Assembly: GCA_003153335.1 (NCBI GenBank)
Contig: PLYG01000134.1
Coordinates: 6,640-12,423, forward strand
Source: Betaproteobacteria bacterium
GTDB lineage: Bacteria; Pseudomonadota; Gammaproteobacteria; Burkholderiales; Casimicrobiaceae
DNA length: 5,784 nucleotides
Direction of reading: 5' to 3'
Below the pieces are notes generated by a model that did not search any database, was not told the origin of the DNA, and worked only from the letters and a program-made list of their open reading frames with translations. A program made the position numbers and the translations under genes. Positions 1 to 5,784 of the stretch are shown here, one piece after another (within the stretch, counting starts at the first letter, position 1; each line of letters starts with the position of its first letter).

Positions 1-1321
1 CGTTGAACAATATGTAGCCGACCTTGCCGTTCGCCGTGTTGAGAGTGGAAATGGTTTGCACCGGTGAAATGGACACTACCTCCGACGTCAGCGTCACGGT
101 GCGCGGTGTTTGCGCGCCCAGGTCCAGCAGGCTAAATGTATGTTGCTCACCGGCGCCGGCGGGAAATAGGCCGGCATTCAACGTATCGATGTTGTTGCCA
201 TTGACCAGATCCGCGCCGTCAACGGTCAGGATTTGCGCGCCGCGCGCAATGTTGGCCATGCCGGCAGGCGAATTGGGCTCGCTGTAGGCGATATAGTATT
301 TGCGCGGCGGCGTGGTCGAGAGAGCCGCCAGTTCGAAGCCATAACCGGAGTCGCTGCCCTGCTGCAACGCCTCCCAGGTCGGCGTGTCGTACCAGAAGTG
401 GAAGCGGTCTTTGGCGCGCCCCGATGCGGTCCTGCCGGCTGTCTTTAGCACGTCAAACCAATTTTCGGGAGTCGGATAGCCGGCCGGGGAGATGTCAGGA
501 ACTTCGTTGTACCAGAGATACGTCTCGTCGATATAGGAACGCACCCACGCCTTTTCGGCGGTCAGCGTGCCCTGCCGGTCGCCAAACGTGGGGTCGGCGC
601 GCGGCTCGACACAAAGTCCCGCCAGCGCGGCCGTTGACGCGAAGACATTCGTCGTCGAGGAGTTCGGCGCGCAGAACACGCCGCCTTCATCGCGCCACCC
701 GCGTGCGACCATCGTGTTGATATCGGCTTGAGTCCGTACAAAACGATGGTTCGAGTCCCATGGATTCTTCGGGCCCGATGCCGGAAAGGCGTTGTTGTAG
801 GCGCGCAGGACCATGCTTGTCCCGGCCGGGCACGAGGGAGCGGTGGTGGCGCTGATCGCCGGCGTCCCGCCGTACGCGCTTGCGGCAGCGGCGCCGGCTC
901 CCGGCATAGTGGTATTGAAACCATAGCCCTCGAAGTTCCATTGCGGAATGCTGGCGGGCGTCGGCACGATTTGCAAGGCCCTCAGGTCTGCGCACTCGGC
1001 GGGGTTCACGGTAAAGAAATGCGAGTTCGGTCCCGGCCCCGGTGGGGCCGAGCCATAGAAGCGGCACACCGCCGTCGGACCACCCGCCGCAAAGGTGCGG
1101 CCTGTACGGAAGAATGCGCCAACGAGGCCCGCGTCGACCGAGGCCTGTTCGGCGGGTTCTGATGAATAGAAAAACAGTCCGCCTGGGGCGTTGGGAAAGT
1201 CGTTGCCGTTCACGTACTCGACTACAGTGCCGGTCGCGGTCTGCGCGAGACTGTGCAACGGCACGCAGAGCAGAAACGAGGAAAGCAGGACGCTCGTGCG
1301 GAACAGGCGGTAATGACGCAT
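1..1321 (-). CDS. Secreted S41-family peptidase with DUF5648-like N-terminal region (partial, C-terminus beyond left edge)
   Basis: The frame is open from ATG at 1321 to the window edge: 440 codons, no stop. Residues 1-26 form a signal peptide (RHYR, a hydrophobic run, then SLA before Q27), so the product is exported. Residues ~30-218 hold two aromatic-rich units, around CRFYG...SHFFT (86-104) and RAYNN...SNHRF (173-194), resembling the DUF5648 domain. Residues ~245-320 (YIDETYLWYNEVPD, then KDRFHFWYDTP) match the region preceding the protease core in S41 CtpA-like enzymes. Residues ~325-415 look like a PDZ domain (GYGFEL, SPAGMANIARGAQILTVDG). The last visible residues, GKVGYILFN, match the usual entry to the S41 catalytic domain. 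The catalytic Ser/Lys lie outside, so activity cannot be judged. The mature part has five cysteines (86, 110, 164, 217, 237), plausible disulfide partners in an exported protein. GGAG ends 6 nt before the ATG, supporting this start. The gene has its own promoter and appears separate from the cyd-sulP unit. Substrate unknown. Confidence 0.87.
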   Translation of the reverse strand, partial: MRHYRLFRTSVLLSSFLLCVPLHSLAQTATGTVVEYVNGNDFPNAPGGLFFYSSEPAEQASVDAGLVGAFFRTGRTFAAGGPTAVCRFYGSAPPGPGPNSHFFTVNPAECADLRALQIVPTPASIPQWNFEGYGFNTTMPGAGAAAASAYGGTPAISATTAPSCPAGTSMVLRAYNNAFPASGPKNPWDSNHRFVRTQADINTMVARGWRDEGGVFCAPNSSTTNVFASTAALAGLCVEPRADPTFGDRQGTLTAEKAWVRSYIDETYLWYNEVPDISPAGYPTPENWFDVLKTAGRTASGRAKDRFHFWYDTPTWEALQQGSDSGYGFELAALSTTPPRKYYIAYSEPNSPAGMANIARGAQILTVDGADLVNGNNIDTLNAGLFPAGAGEQHTFSLLDLGAQTPRTVTLTSEVVSISPVQTISTLNTANGKVGYILFN

Positions 1322-1327
1322 GGGTGA

Positions 1328-1331
1328 CTCC
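1328..1331 (-). promoter_or_regulatory. Ribosome binding site of the S41 peptidase gene
   Basis: GGAG on the minus strand, separated from the ATG at 1321 by six bases (TCACCC). It is the best Shine-Dalgarno match near the start and fixes it. Confidence 0.7.
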
Positions 1332-1344
1332 AGGATCGCAGTAC

Positions 1345-1373
1345 AGCATATGATATTGGAATAAGCGTGTCAG
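1345..1373 (-). promoter_or_regulatory. Predicted sigma70-type promoter of the S41 peptidase gene
   Basis: On the minus strand, CTGACA (1373-1368, five of six matches to TTGACA) is followed by exactly 17 bases and then TATGCT (1350-1345, four of six matches to TATAAT). Transcription would begin around 1338, leaving a leader of about 17 nt containing the GGAG site. The region is locally AT-rich compared with its surroundings. TATCAT nearby is an alternative -10 hexamer. Prediction from sequence only. Confidence 0.55.
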
Positions 1374-1429
1374 CGATAGGCAAGTCTGCGCAGTGTTACA
1401 TTTTGCAATACTTGGGACAGGCCTTCGCC

Positions 1430-1460
1430 TGCGCACCAGGGCCGCGTGCCCTGGGCCGCA
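1430..1460 (-). terminator. Inverted repeat downstream of sulP, possible transcription end structure
   Basis: Perfect 7-bp GC-rich stem (CCAGGGC at 1436-1442 with GCCCTGG at 1448-1454, loop of five bases), extended by an outer 4-bp stem TGCG/CGCA (1430-1433 with 1457-1460) across a 2x2 internal loop. It lies 26 bp beyond the sulP stop codon and before the next gene's promoter, where a terminator is expected. No T-run follows on either strand, so it is not a classical intrinsic terminator. It could be a 3' end-stabilising hairpin or act with Rho. Confidence 0.35.
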
Positions 1461-1487
1461 GATGGGTCGAGCGCAGCGATACCCATC
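1461..1487 (-). repeat. Inverted repeat overlapping the sulP stop codon
   Basis: GATGGGT (1461-1467) and ACCCATC (1481-1487) are perfect reverse complements, 7 bp each, with a 13-base loop. The repeat overlaps the sulP stop codon (1486-1488) and directly abuts the hairpin at 1430-1460, making a tandem pair of stems at the end of the transcript. No T-run. Function unproven. Confidence 0.4.
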
Positions 1488-3297
1488 AAATGTTCGGGTT
1501 GGACGCGCCATCGCCTCGCGGCTCGCCGTTGGGCAGCGCGACATTGCACTGCCGGAATATTCGCGCCCGGCAGCCGCGGCAAATCTTCGGATCGAACCTC
1601 GGGTAGATCGCATCGATCACATCGTCCGTGGGCGAGAACAGATTCCGTTCGCCGATGTCGCGCAAGTAGCCGCCCCTGGCCAGGAACTCGCGCACCGCGT
1701 CCTTGACGAAGTGCAGATAGAGTCCGCCGCCTAGCGTGTGCCGCCGCCGCGCTTCCCGTGCCAGCATTTCCGCGCCCGAGATATCGACGAAATTGATGCC
1801 GCTGGCCGCGATCAGCAGGTGCTTTTGCTGGGGCTGGAGGCAGTCGACTTCCTGTAACGCCTGTTCTACGTGCTCGACGGCGCCGAAAAAAATCGAGCCG
1901 TTGATGCGCAACATCTTGAGTTGCGGACAGTCGGGCAAACCGGTGTCGGCGTCGAGCAGGAAGGTTGTCGCGCGTGGTTCCGGCTTCACGTCGCGGATGC
2001 CGGGCCGTGCCGCTTGATTCAGGAACAGCATCAGCGAGAGCAGAACGCCGGCGTAAATCGCGGTTTGCAGCCCGAGGAACAGCGCGGCGAACAACGTGTC
2101 CAGCATAACCGCGGACTCCGGGCGGCTGGTCTTGAGTATCGCCTTGATATGGTGGACATCGATCAGGCCATACGCGACCAGGAACAGAATCGCCGCGACC
2201 GACGCCAGCGGCAGGTAATCGGCGAGCGGCGCCACCAGCAGGACGATCACCACCAGGAACAGCGATGAATAGACGGACGCCATCGGCGTCGCAGCACCCG
2301 CTTCGTAATTCGCACCGCTGCGGTTGAACGATCCGGCCGACGGGAACGAAGAAAAGAAGCTGCCCGCAATGTTCGACACGCCCTGGCCGATGAACTCCTG
2401 GTTGCTGTCGATGCGCTGGCCGGACTTGATCGCCAGCGACCGGCCGATGCTGACCGCAAGGGTCAGCGCCAGGATCGTGTTGGCCAGCGCGACCGGTGCT
2501 GCCTTTTTGATGCTCTCCAGCGACAAGTCGGGAAAGGACAGCGGCGGAAGATGCGAGGGCAGGGCGCCCACGGTCTTGATCCCCGTCACCTGGGCGCCGA
2601 AAAAGTGGTTCACGACATACGCGAACAACGCGCCCAGGATGGTTGCGCTGATCATGAACGGAATTTTCGGCACATATTTTCGGGCAACGATGCCCGACAA
2701 CAGGGTGAACACGCCGACCGCGGTCACGTAAGGATTGATGTGGCCGGTCTGCAAGGCCAGTTGGCGCAGCGTTTCCAGGAACGACGCATCGGCGGGAACG
2801 GCGATACCGAAAAAGGTCTTGATCTGGGTCGAGGCAATGAGCACTGCGGCGCCCGCGCTGAAGCCGATGATGACGGTGTGCGAAACAAAGTTGACCAGCG
2901 TGCCCAGACGCGCCGCGCCCATCGCCAGCTCGAACACGCCGGTCAGAAACGTGACGGTGAGAACCAGGCTGATGTAGTCGGGAGTGCCCGGGGCCGCCAG
3001 CGGGCTGAGGCTCGCGAAAATCAATATGGCGACCGCGTTGGTCGGGCCGGCGATCAGGTGCAGGCTCGACCCGAACAGCGCCGAGAGCACGGGCGGCACC
3101 ATCGCGGCGTACAGGCCATACTGCGGAGGCAGGCCGGCCAGGATGGCGAATGCAACGCCCTGGGGCAAGCCCAGCATCGCGCCGGTCAAGCCGGCGATCA
3201 GGTCCGCCCTGGTTGCCCTGCGGTCGACCAGCGGCCACCAGCGCAGAAATGGCAGCACCTTCTGGCGCCGCGCGGAGGAGCCCGGTGCGCTGTCCAT
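1486..3297 (-). CDS. SulP-family inorganic anion transporter with C-terminal STAS domain
   Basis: A 603-residue inner-membrane permease of the SulP/SLC26 family, whose members move sulfate, bicarbonate or related anions by proton/sodium symport or exchange; the substrate cannot be told from sequence here. Family marks: LPQGVAFAILAGLPPQYGLY (residues 44-63), the LIAGPTNA helix region (81-88), QEFIGQGVSNIAGS (300-313), and SFPSAGSFNRSGAN (317-330). About 10-14 hydrophobic segments fill residues ~30-427. The STAS domain spans ~460-565, with a NFVDISGAEML segment (502-512) at the conserved D-x-S/T-G position. After it comes a tail with C573, C576 and C584 (CX2CX7C), ending in a polar stretch. The ATG at 3297 is the only ATG between the upstream in-frame stop, which is cydX's own TGA, and the conserved region. 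The ribosome site is weak (GAGCG close to the ATG), so translation may depend on read-on from cydX 42 nt upstream. Probably the distal gene of the cyd unit. Confidence 0.93.
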   Translation of the reverse strand: MDSAPGSSARRQKVLPFLRWWPLVDRRATRADLIAGLTGAMLGLPQGVAFAILAGLPPQYGLYAAMVPPVLSALFGSSLHLIAGPTNAVAILIFASLSPLAAPGTPDYISLVLTVTFLTGVFELAMGAARLGTLVNFVSHTVIIGFSAGAAVLIASTQIKTFFGIAVPADASFLETLRQLALQTGHINPYVTAVGVFTLLSGIVARKYVPKIPFMISATILGALFAYVVNHFFGAQVTGIKTVGALPSHLPPLSFPDLSLESIKKAAPVALANTILALTLAVSIGRSLAIKSGQRIDSNQEFIGQGVSNIAGSFFSSFPSAGSFNRSGANYEAGAATPMASVYSSLFLVVIVLLVAPLADYLPLASVAAILFLVAYGLIDVHHIKAILKTSRPESAVMLDTLFAALFLGLQTAIYAGVLLSLMLFLNQAARPGIRDVKPEPRATTFLLDADTGLPDCPQLKMLRINGSIFFGAVEHVEQALQEVDCLQPQQKHLLIAASGINFVDISGAEMLAREARRRHTLGGGLYLHFVKDAVREFLARGGYLRDIGERNLFSPTDDVIDAIYPRFDPKICRGCRARIFRQCNVALPNGEPRGDGASNPNI

Positions 3298-3339
3298 TCG
3301 CGCTCGCGCTATGACGGGCGTTGCGGATTTCCGCCGCGA

Positions 3340-3501
3340 TCAGCGGGCATTTTCATCGCGGGGCACCCGCTCGCCGAACCGGCGCCGGGTGATCTCCTCG
3401 TCGAGTTCGCCGAAAGTATAAGACGCTTCCAGCCACATCACGTTGATGATGCCGAACGCCAGTGCCAAACCCAGTCCCAGTATCCATGCGAAGTACCACA
3501 T
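3340..3501 (-). CDS. cydX: Cytochrome bd oxidase small subunit CydX
   Basis: A 53-residue single-pass membrane protein. CydX binds the CydAB oxidase and stabilises its haems. It begins MWYFAWILGLGLALAFG, nearly the family signature. One hydrophobic helix covers residues ~4-24 and ends with E25, matching the conserved glutamate of E. coli CydX at the same position. After the helix comes a charged tail (GELDEEITRRRFGERVPRDENAR). E. coli CydX has 37 residues as I recall it, so this copy carries an extra polar C-terminus. AAGGAG (3510-3515), overlapping the cydB stop codon, sits 8 nt before the ATG and gives a clear start. It lies 13 nt after cydB, the usual third position of the operon. Its stop codon is in the same frame as sulP, which begins 42 nt later. 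Confidence 0.95.
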   Translation of the reverse strand: MWYFAWILGLGLALAFGIINVMWLEASYTFGELDEEITRRRFGERVPRDENAR

Positions 3502-3509
3502 TGTTCACG

Positions 3510-3515
3510 CTCCTT
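3510..3515 (-). promoter_or_regulatory. Ribosome binding site of cydX
   Basis: AAGGAG on the minus strand, 8 nt before the cydX ATG. Its first base is the last base of the cydB TGA, so the site is embedded in the cydB end. It is the strongest Shine-Dalgarno match in the cyd cluster and supports the small gene being translated. Confidence 0.8.
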
Positions 3516-4654
3516 CAGTACATCGTCTTGTTGTCTGCTTCGATCATTTCCACGGTGATCTTGCCGCGCAGCACCCGGTACACCCAGCCGGTGTAAAGAA
3601 TGATCAGCGGCACAAAGATGAGAACCACCCAGAACATGATCTGCAGCGTCAAATGGCTCGATACCGCGTCCCACGCGGTCAGGCTGCTGCCCGGGTGGCT
3701 CGATGAGGGAACGATAAAGGGAAACATCGAGCATCCCGCAGTCAGGATCACCGCGGCCACTGCGGCCCCGCTGGCGATGAACGCAAGCTTGGGCCAACCG
3801 AGGCGCGACAGCAGCACGGCCAGCACGGCGCCGGTGAATACGCCGGCCGGCGCCAGCATCATCCAGGGATAAAGCCTGTAGTTCGCGAGCCACGCTCCGG
3901 GCGCCGCAATGACCGTCTTGGCCAGCGGCAGGGGTGTCAGGCCGATCGCCGGCATTTGCGTGATCTGGTAGCCATTGATGCGCGTGACCGTCCAGCCGGC
4001 CAGCGCGAACGCGACGATCAGCAGCGTGGCCGCGACAAACGTGGCGCGCATGGCGCGCGCGTTGATTACCCCTGTCGTGCGAATCTGTAAATATACGGAG
4101 CCGTGCATGACCAGCATGGCCACACTGACGACGCCAGCGAGCAGCGCGAAGGGATTGAGCAGCAACCAGAACGAGCCGGTGTAGAACGAGCGCATGGTGT
4201 CATCGAAATGATAGGGCACGCCCAGGAGCAGATTGCCGAACGCCACGCCGAACACCAACGCGGGCACTGCGCCGCCGGTGAACAGCCCCCAATCCCACGC
4301 GCTGCGCCAGCGCGGATCGGCGAGCTTGTTGCGATAGTCGAACCCCACCGGACGGAAAAAGAGCGCGAACAGCACCAGCAGCATCGCCAGGTACATGCCG
4401 GAGAACGACACCGCATAGACCAGCGGCCACGCCGCAAACGTGGCACCCGCCGCGGTGATCAGCCAGGTCTGATTGCCTTCCCAGGTCGCGCCGATCGAGT
4501 TGATGATCACGCGCCGCTCGGCGTCGGTCCGTCCCAGAAACGGCAGCAGGAGTCCTACGCCCATGTCGAAGCCGTCCGTCACCGCAAACCCGATCAGCAG
4601 TATGCCGATCAGCGCCCACCAGATCACCTTCATGGTTTCGTAGTCGAAGATCAT
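3515..4654 (-). CDS. cydB: Cytochrome bd ubiquinol oxidase subunit II (CydB)
   Basis: A 379-residue polytopic inner-membrane protein, the same length as E. coli CydB as I recall it. It pairs with CydA in the quinol oxidase that reduces O2 to water with high affinity, contributing to proton motive force without pumping. Visible family marks: TDGFDMGVG (26-34), GATWEGNQTWLITAAGATFAAWP (starting at 55; the acidic residue is E59), the FRPVGFDYR segment near 100, and FPFIVPSSSHPGSSLTAWDA near 310-330. Roughly nine hydrophobic helices are apparent. The start ATG at 4654 overlaps the cydA stop as ATGA, implying coupled translation; upstream there is only a weak GAG. The start fits family proteins, which begin MIFDYE or similar. 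The end ENKTMY-like tail (EADNKTMY) is intact. No frameshift or missing block is seen. Confidence 0.97.
   Translation of the reverse strand: MIFDYETMKVIWWALIGILLIGFAVTDGFDMGVGLLLPFLGRTDAERRVIINSIGATWEGNQTWLITAAGATFAAWPLVYAVSFSGMYLAMLLVLFALFFRPVGFDYRNKLADPRWRSAWDWGLFTGGAVPALVFGVAFGNLLLGVPYHFDDTMRSFYTGSFWLLLNPFALLAGVVSVAMLVMHGSVYLQIRTTGVINARAMRATFVAATLLIVAFALAGWTVTRINGYQITQMPAIGLTPLPLAKTVIAAPGAWLANYRLYPWMMLAPAGVFTGAVLAVLLSRLGWPKLAFIASGAAVAAVILTAGCSMFPFIVPSSSHPGSSLTAWDAVSSHLTLQIMFWVVLIFVPLIILYTGWVYRVLRGKITVEMIEADNKTMY
4651..4654 (-). other. ATGA stop/start overlap of cydA and cydB
   Basis: The cydA TGA (4653-4651) and the cydB ATG (4654-4652) share two bases. With only a weak GAG upstream as a ribosome site, termination-reinitiation coupling is likely and would keep the two subunits near equal amounts. 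The coupling is inferred. Confidence 0.85.
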
Positions 4655-5784
4655 GATGTTTTCTCGAAGTAGTAGGCGCCGGTCTCCAGGCTGCTCGGTC
4701 CCTTGCGGGCATACTTGAACATCAGAACCAACTCGACGATGAGCAGCAAGGTGTAAAAGCCGATGAAACCGGCCAGGCTCCAGTAAACGTCGCGCGCTTC
4801 AAGGGAGGAGGCGCCCAAAAAGGTCGGCAGCACGCCGCTGATGATCCACGGCTGCCGGCCGTATTCGGCGACGATCCAGCCGAGTTCGGCCGCGATCCAG
4901 GGCAGCGGGATGCTGTAGAGCGCGATCTTGAGCAGCCAGCGCTGCGGCGCCACATTGCGGCGGGCGAGGAAGTAGAAGGAGCACGCGAACACCAGCAGAA
5001 GCCAGAATCCGATGCCCACCATTAGCCGGAACGACCAGAACAGCGGCGCCACGCGTGGAATCGTCGATGCCGCCGCCTGCCTGATCTGCTCCGGCGTCGC
5101 GTCGATCACGTTGGGCGCGAACTGCTTCAACAAGAGGCCATAGCCCAGATCCTGTTTGGTTGCTTCGAACGTCCGCTTTGCTTCGGCGTCGCCCTTCGCG
5201 CCCTTGAACTTTTGCAGCGCCGCGTACGCCAGCATGCCGTTCTGGATGCGCGCTTCGGCGTTCTTGCGCAGTGGGGCTATGCCCAGCACCGGCTTGTCGA
5301 CGGAACGCGTGGCGATCAGGCCCAGCAGCCACGGCACGTGAATCGCGTAGCGGGAGGTTTCCGTCGTCTCATCCGGAATCCCGAAGACCATGAACGACGC
5401 CGGCGGCGTTTGCGTTTCCCATTCGGCTTCGATCACCGCCAGTTTGACCTTTTGCTGTTCGCCCGTCGCATAGCCCGATTCGTCGCCCAGCACGATGACG
5501 GACAGCGCGGAGGCGAGGCCGAAACCCGCGGCGACCGCGAAGGAGCGCAGTGCGAAACTGGTGTCGCGTCCCTTGAGCAAATACCAGGAACTGATGCCCA
5601 GCACGAACATCGAGGCGGTGACATAGCCGGCCGCCACCGTATGGACAAACTTGGCCTGCGCCACCGGATTGAAGATGACTTCGGTGATGCTGACCAGTTC
5701 CATGCGCATGGTCTCGAAGTTGAACCCGGCGCCGACCGGATTCTGCATCCAGGCATTGGCGATCAGGATCCACAACGCCGACAG
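4651..5784 (-). CDS. cydA: Cytochrome bd ubiquinol oxidase subunit I (CydA), partial, N-terminus beyond right edge
   Basis: The last 377 residues of CydA, the haem-bearing subunit of cytochrome bd that oxidises quinol and reduces O2. The frame runs in from the right edge (first visible residues LSALWILIANAWMQNPVG), so the TTG at 5775 is an internal leucine codon, not a start. Adding 138 to fragment numbering reproduces E. coli positions from memory: H48 = H186 (haem b595/b558 region, FVHTVAAGY), K114 = K252 and E119 = E257 of the quinol-binding Q-loop (KLAVIEAEWET), M255 = M393 (haem b558 ligand, FRLMVGIGF), E307 = E445, followed by YGRQPW. The alignment holds without a gap, and the segment between E257 and M393 is long, so this is the long-Q-loop (E. 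coli-like) class. The gene ends at GAYYFEKTS, about ten residues shorter than E. coli, and its TGA overlaps the cydB start. Confidence 0.97.
   Translation of the reverse strand: MSALWILIANAWMQNPVGAGFNFETMRMELVSITEVIFNPVAQAKFVHTVAAGYVTASMFVLGISSWYLLKGRDTSFALRSFAVAAGFGLASALSVIVLGDESGYATGEQQKVKLAVIEAEWETQTPPASFMVFGIPDETTETSRYAIHVPWLLGLIATRSVDKPVLGIAPLRKNAEARIQNGMLAYAALQKFKGAKGDAEAKRTFEATKQDLGYGLLLKQFAPNVIDATPEQIRQAAASTIPRVAPLFWSFRLMVGIGFWLLLVFACSFYFLARRNVAPQRWLLKIALYSIPLPWIAAELGWIVAEYGRQPWIISGVLPTFLGASSLEARDVYWSLAGFIGFYTLLLIVELVLMFKYARKGPSSLETGAYYFEKTS

Noticed and set aside
687..1613. 308-codon minus-strand frame spanning the sulP end, the intergenic gap and the protease start
   Set aside because: It crosses a promoter and two hairpins and is Arg-rich without motifs. 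The frame starting at 1321 instead gives a signal peptide and S41-type motifs.
1370..3238. 622-codon open frame on the minus strand, offset from sulP
   Set aside because: It overlaps the whole of sulP in another frame, is very rich in Arg/Gly/Pro as shadow frames in GC-rich DNA are, and lacks membrane segments or family motifs. The sulP frame explains the DNA.
3323..3334. Small palindrome GCGG-ATTT-CCGC in the cydX-sulP gap, as a possible terminator
   Set aside because: The stem is only 4 bp and no T-run follows. Too weak to separate cydX and sulP into different transcripts.
2551..3558. 335-codon open frame on the plus strand
   Set aside because: Antisense to sulP, cydX and the end of cydB. 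Its composition (many Gln, Arg, His, Gly) is that of a reverse-strand shadow, with no recognisable domain.
5773..5775. TTG at 5775 as a start codon for cydA
   Set aside because: The three codons before it (CTG TCG GCG) stay in frame to the window edge and match the internal LSALWIL segment of CydA, so the gene simply enters from outside.

Overview
This window is ordinary high-GC proteobacterial chromosome (GC roughly 60% by eye). Everything I can support as coding is on the minus strand. The protein sequences look most like Burkholderiales or a neighbouring beta/gammaproteobacterial group; this is an impression from family resemblance, not a search result.

Read in the direction of transcription (right to left), the window opens inside cydA, whose first ~138 codons lie beyond the right edge. 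It continues through cydB (ATGA overlap with cydA) and a 53-codon cydX 13 nt further on. Together these encode cytochrome bd ubiquinol oxidase, the high-affinity terminal oxidase used at low oxygen. After 42 nt comes a complete SulP-family anion transporter gene with a C-terminal STAS domain and an unusual cysteine-bearing tail. The tight spacing suggests a cydA-cydB-cydX-sulP transcription unit. No cydDC assembly genes are visible, although they could lie outside the window.

A 164-bp intergenic gap (1322-1485) follows. It holds two perfect-stem inverted repeats just after the sulP stop and a good sigma70-like promoter (CTGACA, 17-bp spacer, TATGCT). That promoter serves the last gene, a secreted S41-family (C-terminal-processing type) protease. 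Its reading frame is open from the ATG at 1321 to the left edge without a stop, giving 440 residues: signal peptide, a DUF5648-like N-terminal region, a pre-protease region and a PDZ-like segment. The catalytic core is cut off by the window edge.

I found no mobile element, CRISPR array, RNA gene or evidently new system. The points most worth a second look are the cysteine tail of the SulP protein and its placement behind cydABX, the longer-than-usual CydX, and the domain architecture of the truncated protease.
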